This document shows, piece by piece, positions 1 to 6,144 of a DNA stretch of 7,287 nucleotides. The stretch lies in contig DAOUSD010000070.1 of NCBI GenBank assembly GCA_030627405.1, forward strand, positions 1 through 7,287. The letters are read 5' to 3'. Within the stretch, counting starts at the first letter, position 1, and each line of letters starts with the position of its first letter. Both the position numbers and the translations under genes were made by a program. Below the pieces are notes generated by a model. The model was not told the DNA's origin and searched no databases. It worked only from the letters and a program-made list of their open reading frames with translations. The DNA is from Deltaproteobacteria bacterium. GTDB taxonomy: Bacteria > Desulfobacterota > Desulfobacteria > Desulfobacterales > ETH-SRB1.

Positions 1-126
1 CAGATGCTTCTCGCTTGCGATCTCAATTATATACAGGATGAAACATATAGAGAACTTAATCAACAGGTCAATGAGGTAAAGAGGATGTTGAACAGTTTTA
101 TCCAAAAGCTAACCGCTAATGGCTAA
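1..126 (+). CDS. Four-helix bundle protein (S23 / 23S rRNA intervening-sequence family), C-terminal fragment
   Basis: The reading frame is open from the first base and ends at TAA 124-126, giving 41 residues. They read QMLLACDLNYI near the start, then a helix with YRELNQQ, then NEVKRMLNSFIQKL before the stop. This is the usual ending of small (about 120 aa) S23-type four-helix bundle proteins: a 'QLLLA.dLgYi' turn, an acidic 'y..L...v.evkrML..li..L' last helix. The family was first found inside intervening sequences of 23S rRNA genes, and many free-standing copies exist. Its biochemical role is not established. The start lies left of the window. The final codons (KLTANG) are encoded by a heptamer repeat array, so the gene end and the repeat end are fused. 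A shortened relative lies at 6031-6120 on the other strand. The frame and ending are seen; the family assignment is by recall of its motif pattern. Confidence 0.78.
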   Translation, partial: QMLLACDLNYIQDETYRELNQQVNEVKRMLNSFIQKLTANG

Positions 127-147
127 AGGCTAACCGCACAGGTCGAA
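48..147 (+). repeat. 100-bp dispersed repeat, copy A (3' end of four-helix bundle gene plus repeat terminus)
   Basis: This 100-bp segment matches 6010-6109 on the opposite strand with five mismatches and no gaps. It covers the last 25 codons of the four-helix bundle gene, its stop codon and 21 bases beyond. Similarity fades after GTCGAA at 142-147. The two copies are in inverted orientation, about 5.9 kb apart. Confidence 0.93.
108..145 (+). repeat. Heptamer array and probable right terminal inverted repeat of a four-helix-bundle element
   Basis: Four consecutive 7-mers (GCTAACC, GCTAATG, GCTAAAG, GCTAACC at 108-135) are followed by GCACAGGTCG. The last part contains GCTAACCGCACAGGT (129-143), which is identical to the right terminus of the small element at 6145-6159 and complementary to its left terminus at 6014-6028. 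By analogy this is the right end of a larger element whose left end lies outside the window. The 111 bases from 148 to the kinase start contain no gene that I can see. Confidence 0.7.
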
Positions 148-258
148 TAATTTCACAGTGTTATCAGTCAAAATCTTCGACAACGTACGACTTACTCAGA
201 TTTTTCCTTCTATCCTTGTGAAATGAATTATCTGAAAGTCTATATATAACGACATATT

Positions 259-1212
259 ATGAATAAATCAAAACTGTTTTTTTATCCGATTCTTATCTTT
301 ATTTTATCGGTAGTAGCCCTGGCATTGTCTCTGTTCCTGTATATCTACTGGTACATGGAGGTCAGCACAGGACTTAAAGCCGTTATATTAAGATTTAACC
401 TTGATCCCAGTCAGGTTTTGGAACCTCAGACATGGGTAGTTATTATGGTTCTTTCGATTCTTGTTGGTATAATTCTTATGGGTATATTGATGATATTTGT
501 ATATACCCAGAAAACAGCACAACTCTATAGATTGCAGCATAATTTCATCAACAATTTTACACATGAGCTGAAAACTCCGGTTACTTCTTTGAAGTTATAT
601 CTGGAAACATTTTTAAAGTATGAGCTTTCCAGAGAAGATCGGCTTAAATACATCCGCTATATGATTCAGGATGTAACCCAGCTTTCTGACAACATAAACC
701 GTATATTGAACCTTGCCAGAATTCAAAGCAGGAATTATAAAGGAAATTTTTCTATAGTAGATATCAATCAAGCAGTTAAACAATTTCTTAAAAACAACAA
801 CCATCTTTTCCAGAATTGCGAGATAAATATTCATAATCCATCCGACCGTTCATTCTCTTGTCGGATAGATTTGTCTTTATTTGAGATGCTCCTTATGAAT
901 CTTTTGACAAATGCCGTTAAATATAACGCGTCGGAAAAACCCCAAATAGATATTACTTTTGAGCCCAAAAAGCGTGAATTACATATACATTTTGAGGACA
1001 ACGGGATTGGATTTAATAAGAATGAAACCAAGAAAATATTCAGGAAATTTTATCAGGCCGGTCGGTCTGATAATATGTCGGCAAAGGGCAGCGGTCTTGG
1101 CCTGCATCTTGTCCAGAATATTGCTCGAATCCATAAAGGAAAAGTCATTGCGGAAAGTAAAGGAATAGGAAAAGGATCGGTTTTTACTTTAATTTTGCCC
1201 AATAGATCTTGA
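259..1212 (+). CDS. Membrane-bound sensor histidine kinase of a two-component system
   Basis: The 317-residue protein should autophosphorylate on histidine and pass the phosphate to the regulator encoded directly downstream. Two hydrophobic segments (about residues 7-31 and 59-82) bracket a very short outside loop of about 27 residues. No HAMP domain fits between the second segment and the catalytic part. The H-box FTHELKTP gives His102 as phosphoacceptor. The ATP-binding domain follows: N-box LLMNLLTNAVKY (N214, N218), G1 box DNGIG (247-251), F-box FRKFYQ (261-266) and G2 box GSGLGL (277-282). All expected motifs are present, so it should be active. The ATG at 259 is chosen because an in-frame stop lies at 247-249 and the first hydrophobic segment follows at once, although no clear Shine-Dalgarno precedes it. 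Its stop TGA lies 20 bases before the preferred regulator start. The signal it senses cannot be read from the sequence; a membrane or redox signal is possible given the neighbours. Confidence 0.95.
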   Translation: MNKSKLFFYPILIFILSVVALALSLFLYIYWYMEVSTGLKAVILRFNLDPSQVLEPQTWVVIMVLSILVGIILMGILMIFVYTQKTAQLYRLQHNFINNFTHELKTPVTSLKLYLETFLKYELSREDRLKYIRYMIQDVTQLSDNINRILNLARIQSRNYKGNFSIVDINQAVKQFLKNNNHLFQNCEINIHNPSDRSFSCRIDLSLFEMLLMNLLTNAVKYNASEKPQIDITFEPKKRELHIHFEDNGIGFNKNETKKIFRKFYQAGRSDNMSAKGSGLGLHLVQNIARIHKGKVIAESKGIGKGSVFTLILPNRS

Positions 1213-1221
1213 GTATATTGC

Positions 1222-1225
1222 GGAG
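1222..1225 (+). promoter_or_regulatory. Ribosome binding site fixing the response-regulator start
   Basis: GGAG lies seven bases before ATG 1233. It favours that ATG over the upstream in-frame TTG at 1209, which would overlap the kinase stop codon, lacks a comparable site and would add eight residues before the receiver domain. Confidence 0.65.
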
Positions 1226-1232
1226 TGCTTCC

Positions 1233-1976
1233 ATGAATGATGCCGATAAGAGGCGTATTCTTGTAATTGAAGATGAGACACATATAGCGGAAGGTTTAAA
1301 ATTGAATCTTTCACTCCAGGGATATGATGTAATTATTGCTTCAGACGGTGTTTCAGGCCTTAAAAAATGGAAAGAATGGGTGCCGGATCTGATAGTGCTT
1401 GATATAATGCTGCCGGGAATTGACGGATTGTCCGTGCTTCAGAATATCCGTCTTGAGGATGAACGGATTCCTATACTTATTTTATCAGCTAAGGGCGAAC
1501 CCGATGACAAGATAAAAGGTTTTTCTTATGGGGTGGATGACTATCTTTCAAAGCCTTTCAACCTCGAAGAGTTTCTGCTGAGAGTTGAGAGACTTTTAAC
1601 CAGGGGATCCTGGAACCATGTGCGAAATGGTATAAACGGCTCCGGTCTTGCTTTATTACCGAAAACCTATGCTTTTGGAGGCAACCACATCAATTTTGAG
1701 ACTTTAGTTGCAGACTGTAAATGCGGAAAAATAAATCTGACGGAGCAGGAAGTAAAACTTTTAAAACTTTTTATTGCAAATAGCGGTAAGCCGCTTTCCA
1801 GAAGCAAACTTTTGGAAATAGGCTGGGGTTACAATAGAGATACGACAACCAGAACTGTAGATAATTTCATTGTGAGGTTTAGAAAGTATTTTGAGGATAA
1901 TCCCAAAAAGCCGGTGCATTTTAAAAGCCTCCGTTCAATCGGCTATGTTTTCGATCAAGGTCATAACAAGGAATAG
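1233..1976 (+). CDS. OmpR/PhoB-type response regulator
   Basis: This 247-residue cytoplasmic transcription factor is the probable partner of the kinase just upstream. The receiver domain covers about residues 8-122. It has the acidic pair E13/D14, phosphoacceptor D57 in PDLIVLDIMLPG, S85 at the switch Ser/Thr position in ILILSAKG, and K107 in YLSKPF. A linker leads to a C-terminal winged-helix DNA-binding domain (about 146-240), with the family pattern LTEQEVKLLKLF, the recognition-helix region TRTVDNFIVRFRKYFE and the wing RSIGYVF. Length and architecture are normal for the OmpR/PhoB subfamily. I chose ATG 1233 because of the GGAG site seven bases upstream; a TTG at 1209 is the alternative. 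Only two bases separate its stop from the next gene, so the kinase, regulator and thioredoxin-like genes are probably co-transcribed. Target promoters cannot be deduced. Confidence 0.95.
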   Translation: MNDADKRRILVIEDETHIAEGLKLNLSLQGYDVIIASDGVSGLKKWKEWVPDLIVLDIMLPGIDGLSVLQNIRLEDERIPILILSAKGEPDDKIKGFSYGVDDYLSKPFNLEEFLLRVERLLTRGSWNHVRNGINGSGLALLPKTYAFGGNHINFETLVADCKCGKINLTEQEVKLLKLFIANSGKPLSRSKLLEIGWGYNRDTTTRTVDNFIVRFRKYFEDNPKKPVHFKSLRSIGYVFDQGHNKE

Positions 1977-1978
1977 CA

Positions 1979-2956
1979 ATGACATCACAGGAAGAAAAAA
2001 CGATTAAAAGTTGGAATGATGGATTATCCGGTAAAATCGAAATAGATCTTATTTTGACGAAAGATGGAAGAAGTACGGAGTTTAAAGAATTCAGTGACAA
2101 ATTATCAAACCTTGCTTCCAAACTCAGCATTAATCAAATCAAGGATGATGAAAACCAGGTGCCTGCTATCAAGGTGGGCAGAAGTGTATTTTACCATGCA
2201 ATACCTCTTGATGCTGAATTAGAGCCATTTCTTGAAGCACTGAGTTTACTTGCCGGCAATTCGTTTAAATTAACCGGCGAAGTACAAAATCGACTTGATA
2301 AAGTTAAAATTCCCGCTGATCTTAAATTATATATAGCAAAACAATGTCCTTTTTGCCCGAAAAGTGTTAAGCAACTTATTCCCCTTACTTTTGCAAATGA
2401 GTTAATAAAGCTTGAAATTATTGACGGCACACTTTTCCCTGAAATTGCAGACCTGAATAATATTCGATCCGCACCAACGCTTTTGCTGGATGAAAACTTC
2501 CGATGGACCGGTACTACAAATCTTAACGAAATAGTTGAGATAATACTTAACCGCAACCCTTCCAATCTTAGCACCTCATCAATTATCAGTTTGTTAAAAG
2601 AAGGTAATGCCGATCAGGTAGCAGAAATGATGCTTGACCATAACTCTATTTTCCCCGCCTTTATTAATACACTTGTTCATGAAAAATGGCCGGTTCGTCT
2701 TGGTGCAATGGTGGCATTCGAATATATTGTTGAGAAAAATAATGCACTGGCCGGCCAGGTTATTAATCCCCTGTGGGAGCAGTTCCAAAGTGTTGAGGAC
2801 CGGATTAAGGGCGATATTATATATATTTTAGGAGAAACCGGAAATATCGAAATAGTTCCTGAGCTGGAAAATATATCATACAACGGGATATACCATGGTG
2901 AAGTAAGAGACGCCGCAAGAGAAGCTTTAAAGAAAATTGAGAAGAGTATCAGATAA
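1979..2956 (+). CDS. Tandem thioredoxin-fold (glutaredoxin-like, CPFC) protein with HEAT-like C-terminal region
   Basis: The 325-residue protein has no signal peptide or membrane segment, so it should be cytoplasmic. Residues about 15-100 resemble the first, non-catalytic thioredoxin fold of AhpF N-terminal domains and protein disulfide oxidoreductases; the stretch FYHAIPLDAELEPFLEAL recalls their 'f.G.P.GhEf..lv.all'. Residues about 112-195 form a second fold with the redox pair C123-P-F-C126 and a probable cis-proline in SAPTLLL (P166). From about 200 to the end there are helical pairs of HEAT type (WPVRLGAMVAFEYI, IKGDIIYILGETGN, VRDAAREALKKI). The domain pairing suggests a thiol-disulfide exchange module docked to a partner through the HEAT part. 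AAGGAA (1968-1973) lies five bases before ATG. It begins two bases after the regulator gene, so it may act with, or on, the two-component system; that link is inference. Confidence 0.85.
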   Translation: MTSQEEKTIKSWNDGLSGKIEIDLILTKDGRSTEFKEFSDKLSNLASKLSINQIKDDENQVPAIKVGRSVFYHAIPLDAELEPFLEALSLLAGNSFKLTGEVQNRLDKVKIPADLKLYIAKQCPFCPKSVKQLIPLTFANELIKLEIIDGTLFPEIADLNNIRSAPTLLLDENFRWTGTTNLNEIVEIILNRNPSNLSTSSIISLLKEGNADQVAEMMLDHNSIFPAFINTLVHEKWPVRLGAMVAFEYIVEKNNALAGQVINPLWEQFQSVEDRIKGDIIYILGETGNIEIVPELENISYNGIYHGEVRDAAREALKKIEKSIR

Positions 2957-2981
2957 CTAAAAAGCGGGAGCGTGATAAAAA

Positions 2982-3719
2982 GTGAATTCCAGGGAAAGCT
3001 ATCTGGAACAGGAAGTCGATTGGATTGAGAATTCCGGGGAGATGCCGGAAGTGGCTTTTTATGAAGCTCTTTTTTATCTTACGGAGGAAAAAGAAGGCCC
3101 AAGGCTGACTCTGACTTCATCAGATATTAAACACCTGGAGGATGCAGCAATAAACCGTTTCAAAACCATTATATTGCGAGATCTCAAGTTCGCAAACAGG
3201 AGATCATCGATTTTTCGTGGATTAAAAAGAGCAATTATAAATTATAATAGATTAAAGAAATATCAGAAGAAAAAGAACAGAATTGATCCCGGCCTGGAGA
3301 AGATGATAGGTCCTTTTCTTTTGGAGTATATTCGCCGTGAATGCGAGGAAATATCAGATAGAAGACATTACAGGACTATTGACTGCACACGAGAGGAACT
3401 TGAGCAGTTTGCAGATGAACTTGGTGTAAATGTACCTCCAGAGCATAATGATATATGTTTTGGACATATTCCATTAACATTTGACGAGGTTTACCGTGCA
3501 ACATTGCTTTCTGAAAGAAAAGATTATCCATACAAATTCATTTATGATAGAGGTAATTATTGTGAAATTGTGATATTTAATGAAAAAAAGCGGAAATTTC
3601 ATATTTCTCTTAAAGTATTTTGTGAAAAAGAAGATTCGGATAAAAAAAATATGTCGCTGAAGGCAGATGCTGTTTACAGGTCTTTATCCAAATCAATTCC
3701 GCCATGGAAAATTTCATAA
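2982..3719 (+). CDS. Hypothetical protein, last gene of the two-component operon
   Basis: I do not recognise this 245-residue protein. It has no signal peptide, membrane segment or cysteine motif. The N-terminal third is acidic (EQEVDWIENSGEMPEVAF). A strongly basic, helical stretch runs from about 62 to 100 and could bind nucleic acid or an acidic partner. Residues 105-150 look helical and charged. The C-terminal part (about 160-215) has alternating hydrophobic residues typical of beta strands (YKFIYDRGNYCEIVIF, KFHISLKVF). The GTG start at 2982 is the first start after an in-frame TAA at 2976-2978; a GGGAG at 2966-2970 is a rather distant (11-base) ribosome site. It follows the thioredoxin-like gene by 25 bases, so it is probably in the same operon. 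It ends 19 bases before the stop of the convergent gene, with no clear terminator hairpin between. Confidence 0.8.
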   Translation: MNSRESYLEQEVDWIENSGEMPEVAFYEALFYLTEEKEGPRLTLTSSDIKHLEDAAINRFKTIILRDLKFANRRSSIFRGLKRAIINYNRLKKYQKKKNRIDPGLEKMIGPFLLEYIRRECEEISDRRHYRTIDCTREELEQFADELGVNVPPEHNDICFGHIPLTFDEVYRATLLSERKDYPYKFIYDRGNYCEIVIFNEKKRKFHISLKVFCEKEDSDKKNMSLKADAVYRSLSKSIPPWKIS

Positions 3720-3738
3720 TATATTTTTTTACCGAGCC

Positions 3739-4629
3739 CTAATCAACAACGATCATTACACGGCATTTTTTCATGAATGATAGATGCTCGGAAGCGCTTC
3801 TCAGCTTAAAAGCATCTGCGTTGCTGATTACTATATCAGCCTTGCCGGGCCCTTCAGTTTTTAACCCTTTTACAGTCAAAGGATTATTTGTAACTCTTGG
3901 ATCGCTCTCTGCTGCCGTCATATCTTTTGCATAACCGCTCATTCCTTGCTGTACAGCATATTCACGGCTGACAAAGGCCGAACCGTAAACTTCCTGTCCA
4001 TTTTCATCAATTATTTTTGAAGACATGGCAGGCCTTACGTTAAGTCCCCTGGCATTAACTACCAAACCTGTATATATTTCGGATGTTGGCTTTTCTGCGG
4101 TTTTAGAAAGTATGGCGGGAGATGGTTTTGGCGGCTCAACTGATAAAGAAGGAACCGATTTAATGGGCTCAATCTGTTTAATTTCCTGCGGAAGAACTAA
4201 TTGGGCAAAACCTCCATGAAGGCTCATCTGCATTGTAACTTCTACTGTTCCGTCCGACAGATATTCCTGTTTAACAATCTGAGCTCCTTTTACCATGCCG
4301 CTTACTTTGGCCATTATTACATCATCTGTAACGGAAAAGTTTTTGACAACGGTAGCGGAATCAATCCTTACTGCTTGTGTAACTTCAAGCAGGTTGCGCA
4401 TAGCATCAAGCTGTGCGGCTTTCAGAGCCATAGACCTTTCCTGGGGTTGTTTGCCATAGTCTTCTTCCGGAGAAGCACAGATACCCGTGGCCTGAACTAT
4501 TCCTTTTGTCCAGTTGATGCTGCCGTTTCCAATATTTTCAACGACTTCCTGCCATTCATTACAGAATCCATAGGCAGGCAAAATTAATAGAACTGCAACT
4601 ATCATTGATAAAATTGAATATTTTTTCAT
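3739..4629 (-). CDS. Exported LPP20-family protein
   Basis: The 296-residue protein begins with a signal peptide: MKK, a hydrophobic core to about residue 19, then AYGFC. It is therefore exported to the periplasm or outer membrane. The mature part resembles the LPP20/FlgT-like domain, with an alanine-rich helix (MALKAAQLDAMRNLLEVTQAVRID, about 67-90) followed by a strand region ending EYLSDGTVEVTMQMSL (122-137). A proline-rich linker (about 150-182) leads to a second domain with TGLVVNARGLNVRPAMSSKI and a C-terminal KADIVISNADAFKL segment. Cys23 follows Gly-Phe, not the small residue of a canonical lipobox, so lipid attachment is doubtful. The start is well supported: AAGGGGG at 4636-4642 lies six bases before ATG. 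Family members occur in deltaproteobacteria and epsilonproteobacteria; some are flagellum- or surface-associated, but the function here is unknown. It is transcribed in the same direction as ruvA, 178 bases downstream, and is possibly a separate unit. Confidence 0.78.
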   Translation of the reverse strand: MKKYSILSMIVAVLLILPAYGFCNEWQEVVENIGNGSINWTKGIVQATGICASPEEDYGKQPQERSMALKAAQLDAMRNLLEVTQAVRIDSATVVKNFSVTDDVIMAKVSGMVKGAQIVKQEYLSDGTVEVTMQMSLHGGFAQLVLPQEIKQIEPIKSVPSLSVEPPKPSPAILSKTAEKPTSEIYTGLVVNARGLNVRPAMSSKIIDENGQEVYGSAFVSREYAVQQGMSGYAKDMTAAESDPRVTNNPLTVKGLKTEGPGKADIVISNADAFKLRSASEHLSFMKKCRVMIVVD

Positions 4630-4807
4630 ATTCTACCCCCTTAGTTTCTATTTCCCATGCTCCAGGGTGAGAATGCATAAAGGCTCTGCACCTGTTTCAA
4701 CGATTTCAGGCGAAGGGAACCAACAAGGTCATTTAGGTCAGAATCTCTTAATGTTTCAAAAATCGGGATATATTTTATTATTTCATGTGGTTGCATTGGT
4801 GGTTGTT

Positions 4808-5425
4808 TTATTTGTTATCAACACCACGATATACTTCTTCAAAGAGTTCTTCAAATGTAGAAATCGTTCTGTTACGTTTCACTGCTTCAGCAATCATACC
4901 TTTTGCATCCTTAGTCTTGTGACCAAGCTGAGAAACCAGCACATTCAGCATCTGTTTTGAAATATCTTCCGTAATCCCTATTTCATCGAACCCGTCCATG
5001 GCAGTTAAAACGAATTTATCCATTTTCCCTTTAAGTGAGGCAATAATTTTCTGTGCGGTTCTTGTTCCAATGCCTTTTAATTGTTTAAGTTTAGCCGCAT
5101 CTTTTGATTCAATGGCATTTGCTATTTCACGGACGGGGATATTAAGCGCTTTGACCGCCTTAAGGGGGCCTATAGCTTCAACAGAAATAAAATGCTGAAA
5201 AAATTCTTTTTCGATTTCCAGATTAAAGCCGATTAAAACAGGTTTTGGTTGTCGTTCAGTCTGGTGATAGTAAATATAAAGAGATATCTCTTCTCCCTCT
5301 GCCTTTGTTTTAAGAGTATCCATTACGATTGCAGGCAGCAGGATTTCATATCCTATCTGATTAGCAAGGATAGTTATCCGCTCTTCTTCTTTTTTTAATA
5401 GTTTTCCTTCAATATAACTTATCAC
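4808..5425 (-). CDS. ruvA: Holliday junction branch migration protein RuvA
   Basis: RuvA binds four-way DNA junctions as a tetramer, holds them square-planar and loads the RuvB motor. From the GTG at 5425 the product is 205 residues, the usual RuvA length, and begins (M)ISYIEGKL, matching the family's 'MI..l.G.l' opening. Residues 1-63 form the OB-fold domain (NQIGYEILLP corresponds to the conserved 'vgGvGY.v..p'). Two helix-hairpin-helix motifs follow: VEAIGPLKAVKAL (about 82-94) and LKQLKGIGTRTAQKII (113-128). The C-terminal RuvB-contact domain has MLNVLVSQLGHKTKDAKGMI. An upstream ATG at 5464 would add 13 residues unlike RuvA and overlap ruvC by 34 bases. GTG 5425 lies five bases after the ruvC stop, so translation is probably coupled, since the nearest GAGG (5441-5444) is 15 bases away. 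ruvB is not in the window. Confidence 0.95.
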   Translation of the reverse strand: MISYIEGKLLKKEEERITILANQIGYEILLPAIVMDTLKTKAEGEEISLYIYYHQTERQPKPVLIGFNLEIEKEFFQHFISVEAIGPLKAVKALNIPVREIANAIESKDAAKLKQLKGIGTRTAQKIIASLKGKMDKFVLTAMDGFDEIGITEDISKQMLNVLVSQLGHKTKDAKGMIAEAVKRNRTISTFEELFEEVYRGVDNK

Positions 5426-5430
5426 GGATG

Positions 5431-5940
5431 CTACGCTTTGCCTCGTAAATTTTGGCCGATGCATTTTTTGTAACGAAATAAGCCTATAAGTGCCAGGCTC
5501 AAGGCATCGGATGCATGGTAAGGTCTAATGGGAGTTGTTAAGCTAACTAAGTGTCTTACAGATTTTTCAAGTTGCATTTTACTTGCATTTCCGTTTCCAG
5601 TCAAAACCTGCTTTGCTTCACGAACTGGAATCTCGATTGAAGGCACGTCAGCCCGGCATCCGGCAAGAAGGACAACACCTGAAACCTTTCCCAGTATAAT
5701 TCCGGATTTTGGATACTTTTCCAAAGAAAAAACATCTTCTACAACCATTAGATCCGGTTTTTCATCCTTTAAAATCAGGATAATCTTAGAAAAGATTTGG
5801 TCAAGACGGGTCGGCAAAGAAATATTTTTTGAGGTATTAATACTGCCATATGAAAAAGCATCAACTTTAAACTCCATTCCTCTAACGATGCCAATGCCGG
5901 TTGCAGCCAGACCTGGATCTATACCGATGACCTTTATCAT
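5431..5940 (-). CDS. ruvC: Crossover junction endodeoxyribonuclease RuvC
   Basis: RuvC is the dimeric, metal-dependent nuclease that cuts Holliday junctions symmetrically after RuvAB branch migration. The 169-residue product has normal length. The RNase H-like fold motifs are all present: IGIDPG with catalytic D8, MVVEDVF with E68, and PYHASDALSLAL with H142 and D145. Histidine at 142 replaces the aspartate of the E. coli enzyme, a substitution that is normal in many RuvC proteins. PVREAKQVLTGNGNASK (105-121) corresponds to the conserved 'p..vKq.vtGnG.a.K' segment. ATG 5940 is the natural start because MIKVIGIDPG matches the family opening. I see no good Shine-Dalgarno upstream, where the sequence instead becomes a heptamer repeat. 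The gene is followed by ruvA after five bases, the standard ruvCA order. Confidence 0.96.
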   Translation of the reverse strand: MIKVIGIDPGLAATGIGIVRGMEFKVDAFSYGSINTSKNISLPTRLDQIFSKIILILKDEKPDLMVVEDVFSLEKYPKSGIILGKVSGVVLLAGCRADVPSIEIPVREAKQVLTGNGNASKMQLEKSVRHLVSLTTPIRPYHASDALSLALIGLFRYKKCIGQNLRGKA

Positions 5941-5954
5941 ATTGGATAGTAACA

Positions 5955-5975
5955 GTTCACGGTTGTCGGTTCACA
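5955..5975 (-). repeat. Short heptamer array upstream of ruvC
   Basis: On the plus strand three successive 7-mers read GTTCACG, GTTGTCG and GTTCACA; the minus strand reads TGTGAAC, CGACAAC, CGTGAAC. The array lies 15 bases before the ruvC start codon, where a promoter or ribosome site would be expected. Its period of seven is shared with the GCTAANN arrays of the neighbouring element, although the base composition differs. Confidence 0.6.
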
Positions 5976-6009
5976 GTTTTTTCAATGAACTATGCAACGA
6001 CTGAAACAT

Positions 6010-6109
6010 TTCGACCTGTGCGGTTAGCTTTTAGCCATTAGCTGTTAGCTTTTGGATAAAACTGTTCAACATCCTCTTTACTTCATTGATCTGTTGTTTA
6101 AGTTCTCTA
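6010..6109 (-). repeat. 100-bp dispersed repeat, copy B (inverted relative to 48-147)
   Basis: Read on the minus strand, this segment aligns without gaps to 48-147 with 95 identical positions. The five differences are one first-position (GTC/ATC) and three third-position changes within the coding part, plus one after the stop codon. It starts at the shared TAGAGAACTTAA and ends at GTCGAA. Confidence 0.93.
6014..6028. repeat. Left 15-bp inverted repeat of the mini-element
   Basis: ACCTGTGCGGTTAGC is exactly complementary to 6145-6159. The same sequence occurs, in the orientation of the right arm, at 129-143. Just outside it stands TTTCG. Confidence 0.85.
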
Positions 6110-6120
6110 AAATCTCTCAT
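6031..6120 (-). pseudogene. In-frame, internally deleted four-helix bundle (S23-type) gene, 29 codons
   Basis: The ORF runs from ATG 6120 to TAA 6031-6033 and encodes 29 residues. The first eight, MRDFRELK, match the typical beginning of S23-type four-helix bundle proteins ('M.dFr.LkvWqka'). From RELK on, the sequence parallels the C-terminus encoded at 1-126 (INEVKRMLNSFIQKL, TANG). About 80 to 90 central residues, including three helices, are missing, so it cannot form the normal fold. The join coincides with RELK/RELN, encoded by AGAGAACTTAA in both parts, which points to recombination between short direct repeats. AAGGG lies six bases before ATG 6120; an in-frame ATG at 6126 is also possible. 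The frame is intact, so a one-helix peptide could still be made, but I regard it as a remnant. Confidence 0.6.
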
Positions 6121-6144
6121 TTCCATCCCTTTTCAATGCTAACG

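Noticed and set aside
216..248. Possible promoter TTGTGA ... TATATA before the kinase gene
   Set aside because: The spacer is 19 bases and AT-rich hexamers are common here, so chance is a sufficient explanation.
3717..3741. Bidirectional terminator between the convergent genes
   Set aside because: There is a T-run at 3724-3730 but no stable stem before it on either strand.
4558..4629. Lipoprotein signal on the LPP20-family protein
   Set aside because: Cys23 is preceded by Gly-Phe, not by a small residue, so the lipobox is not convincing; an ordinary signal peptide is more likely.
4672..4700. Possible minus-strand promoter TTGAAA, 17 bases, TGCATT upstream of the LPP20-family gene
   Set aside because: Spacing is good but the -10 matches the consensus at only three of six positions.
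4667..4960. Plus-strand ORF of 97 codons between the LPP20-family gene and ruvA
   Set aside because: Its second half is antisense to ruvA, its start has no convincing ribosome site and the composition is not protein-like.
5426..5464. Upstream ATG for ruvA giving a 218-residue product
   Set aside because: The extra 13 residues do not resemble RuvA and overlap ruvC; GTG 5425 gives the normal family start.
5528..6004. Plus-strand ORF of 158 codons
   Set aside because: It is antisense to ruvC over most of its length; RuvC has all catalytic residues and is the real gene.
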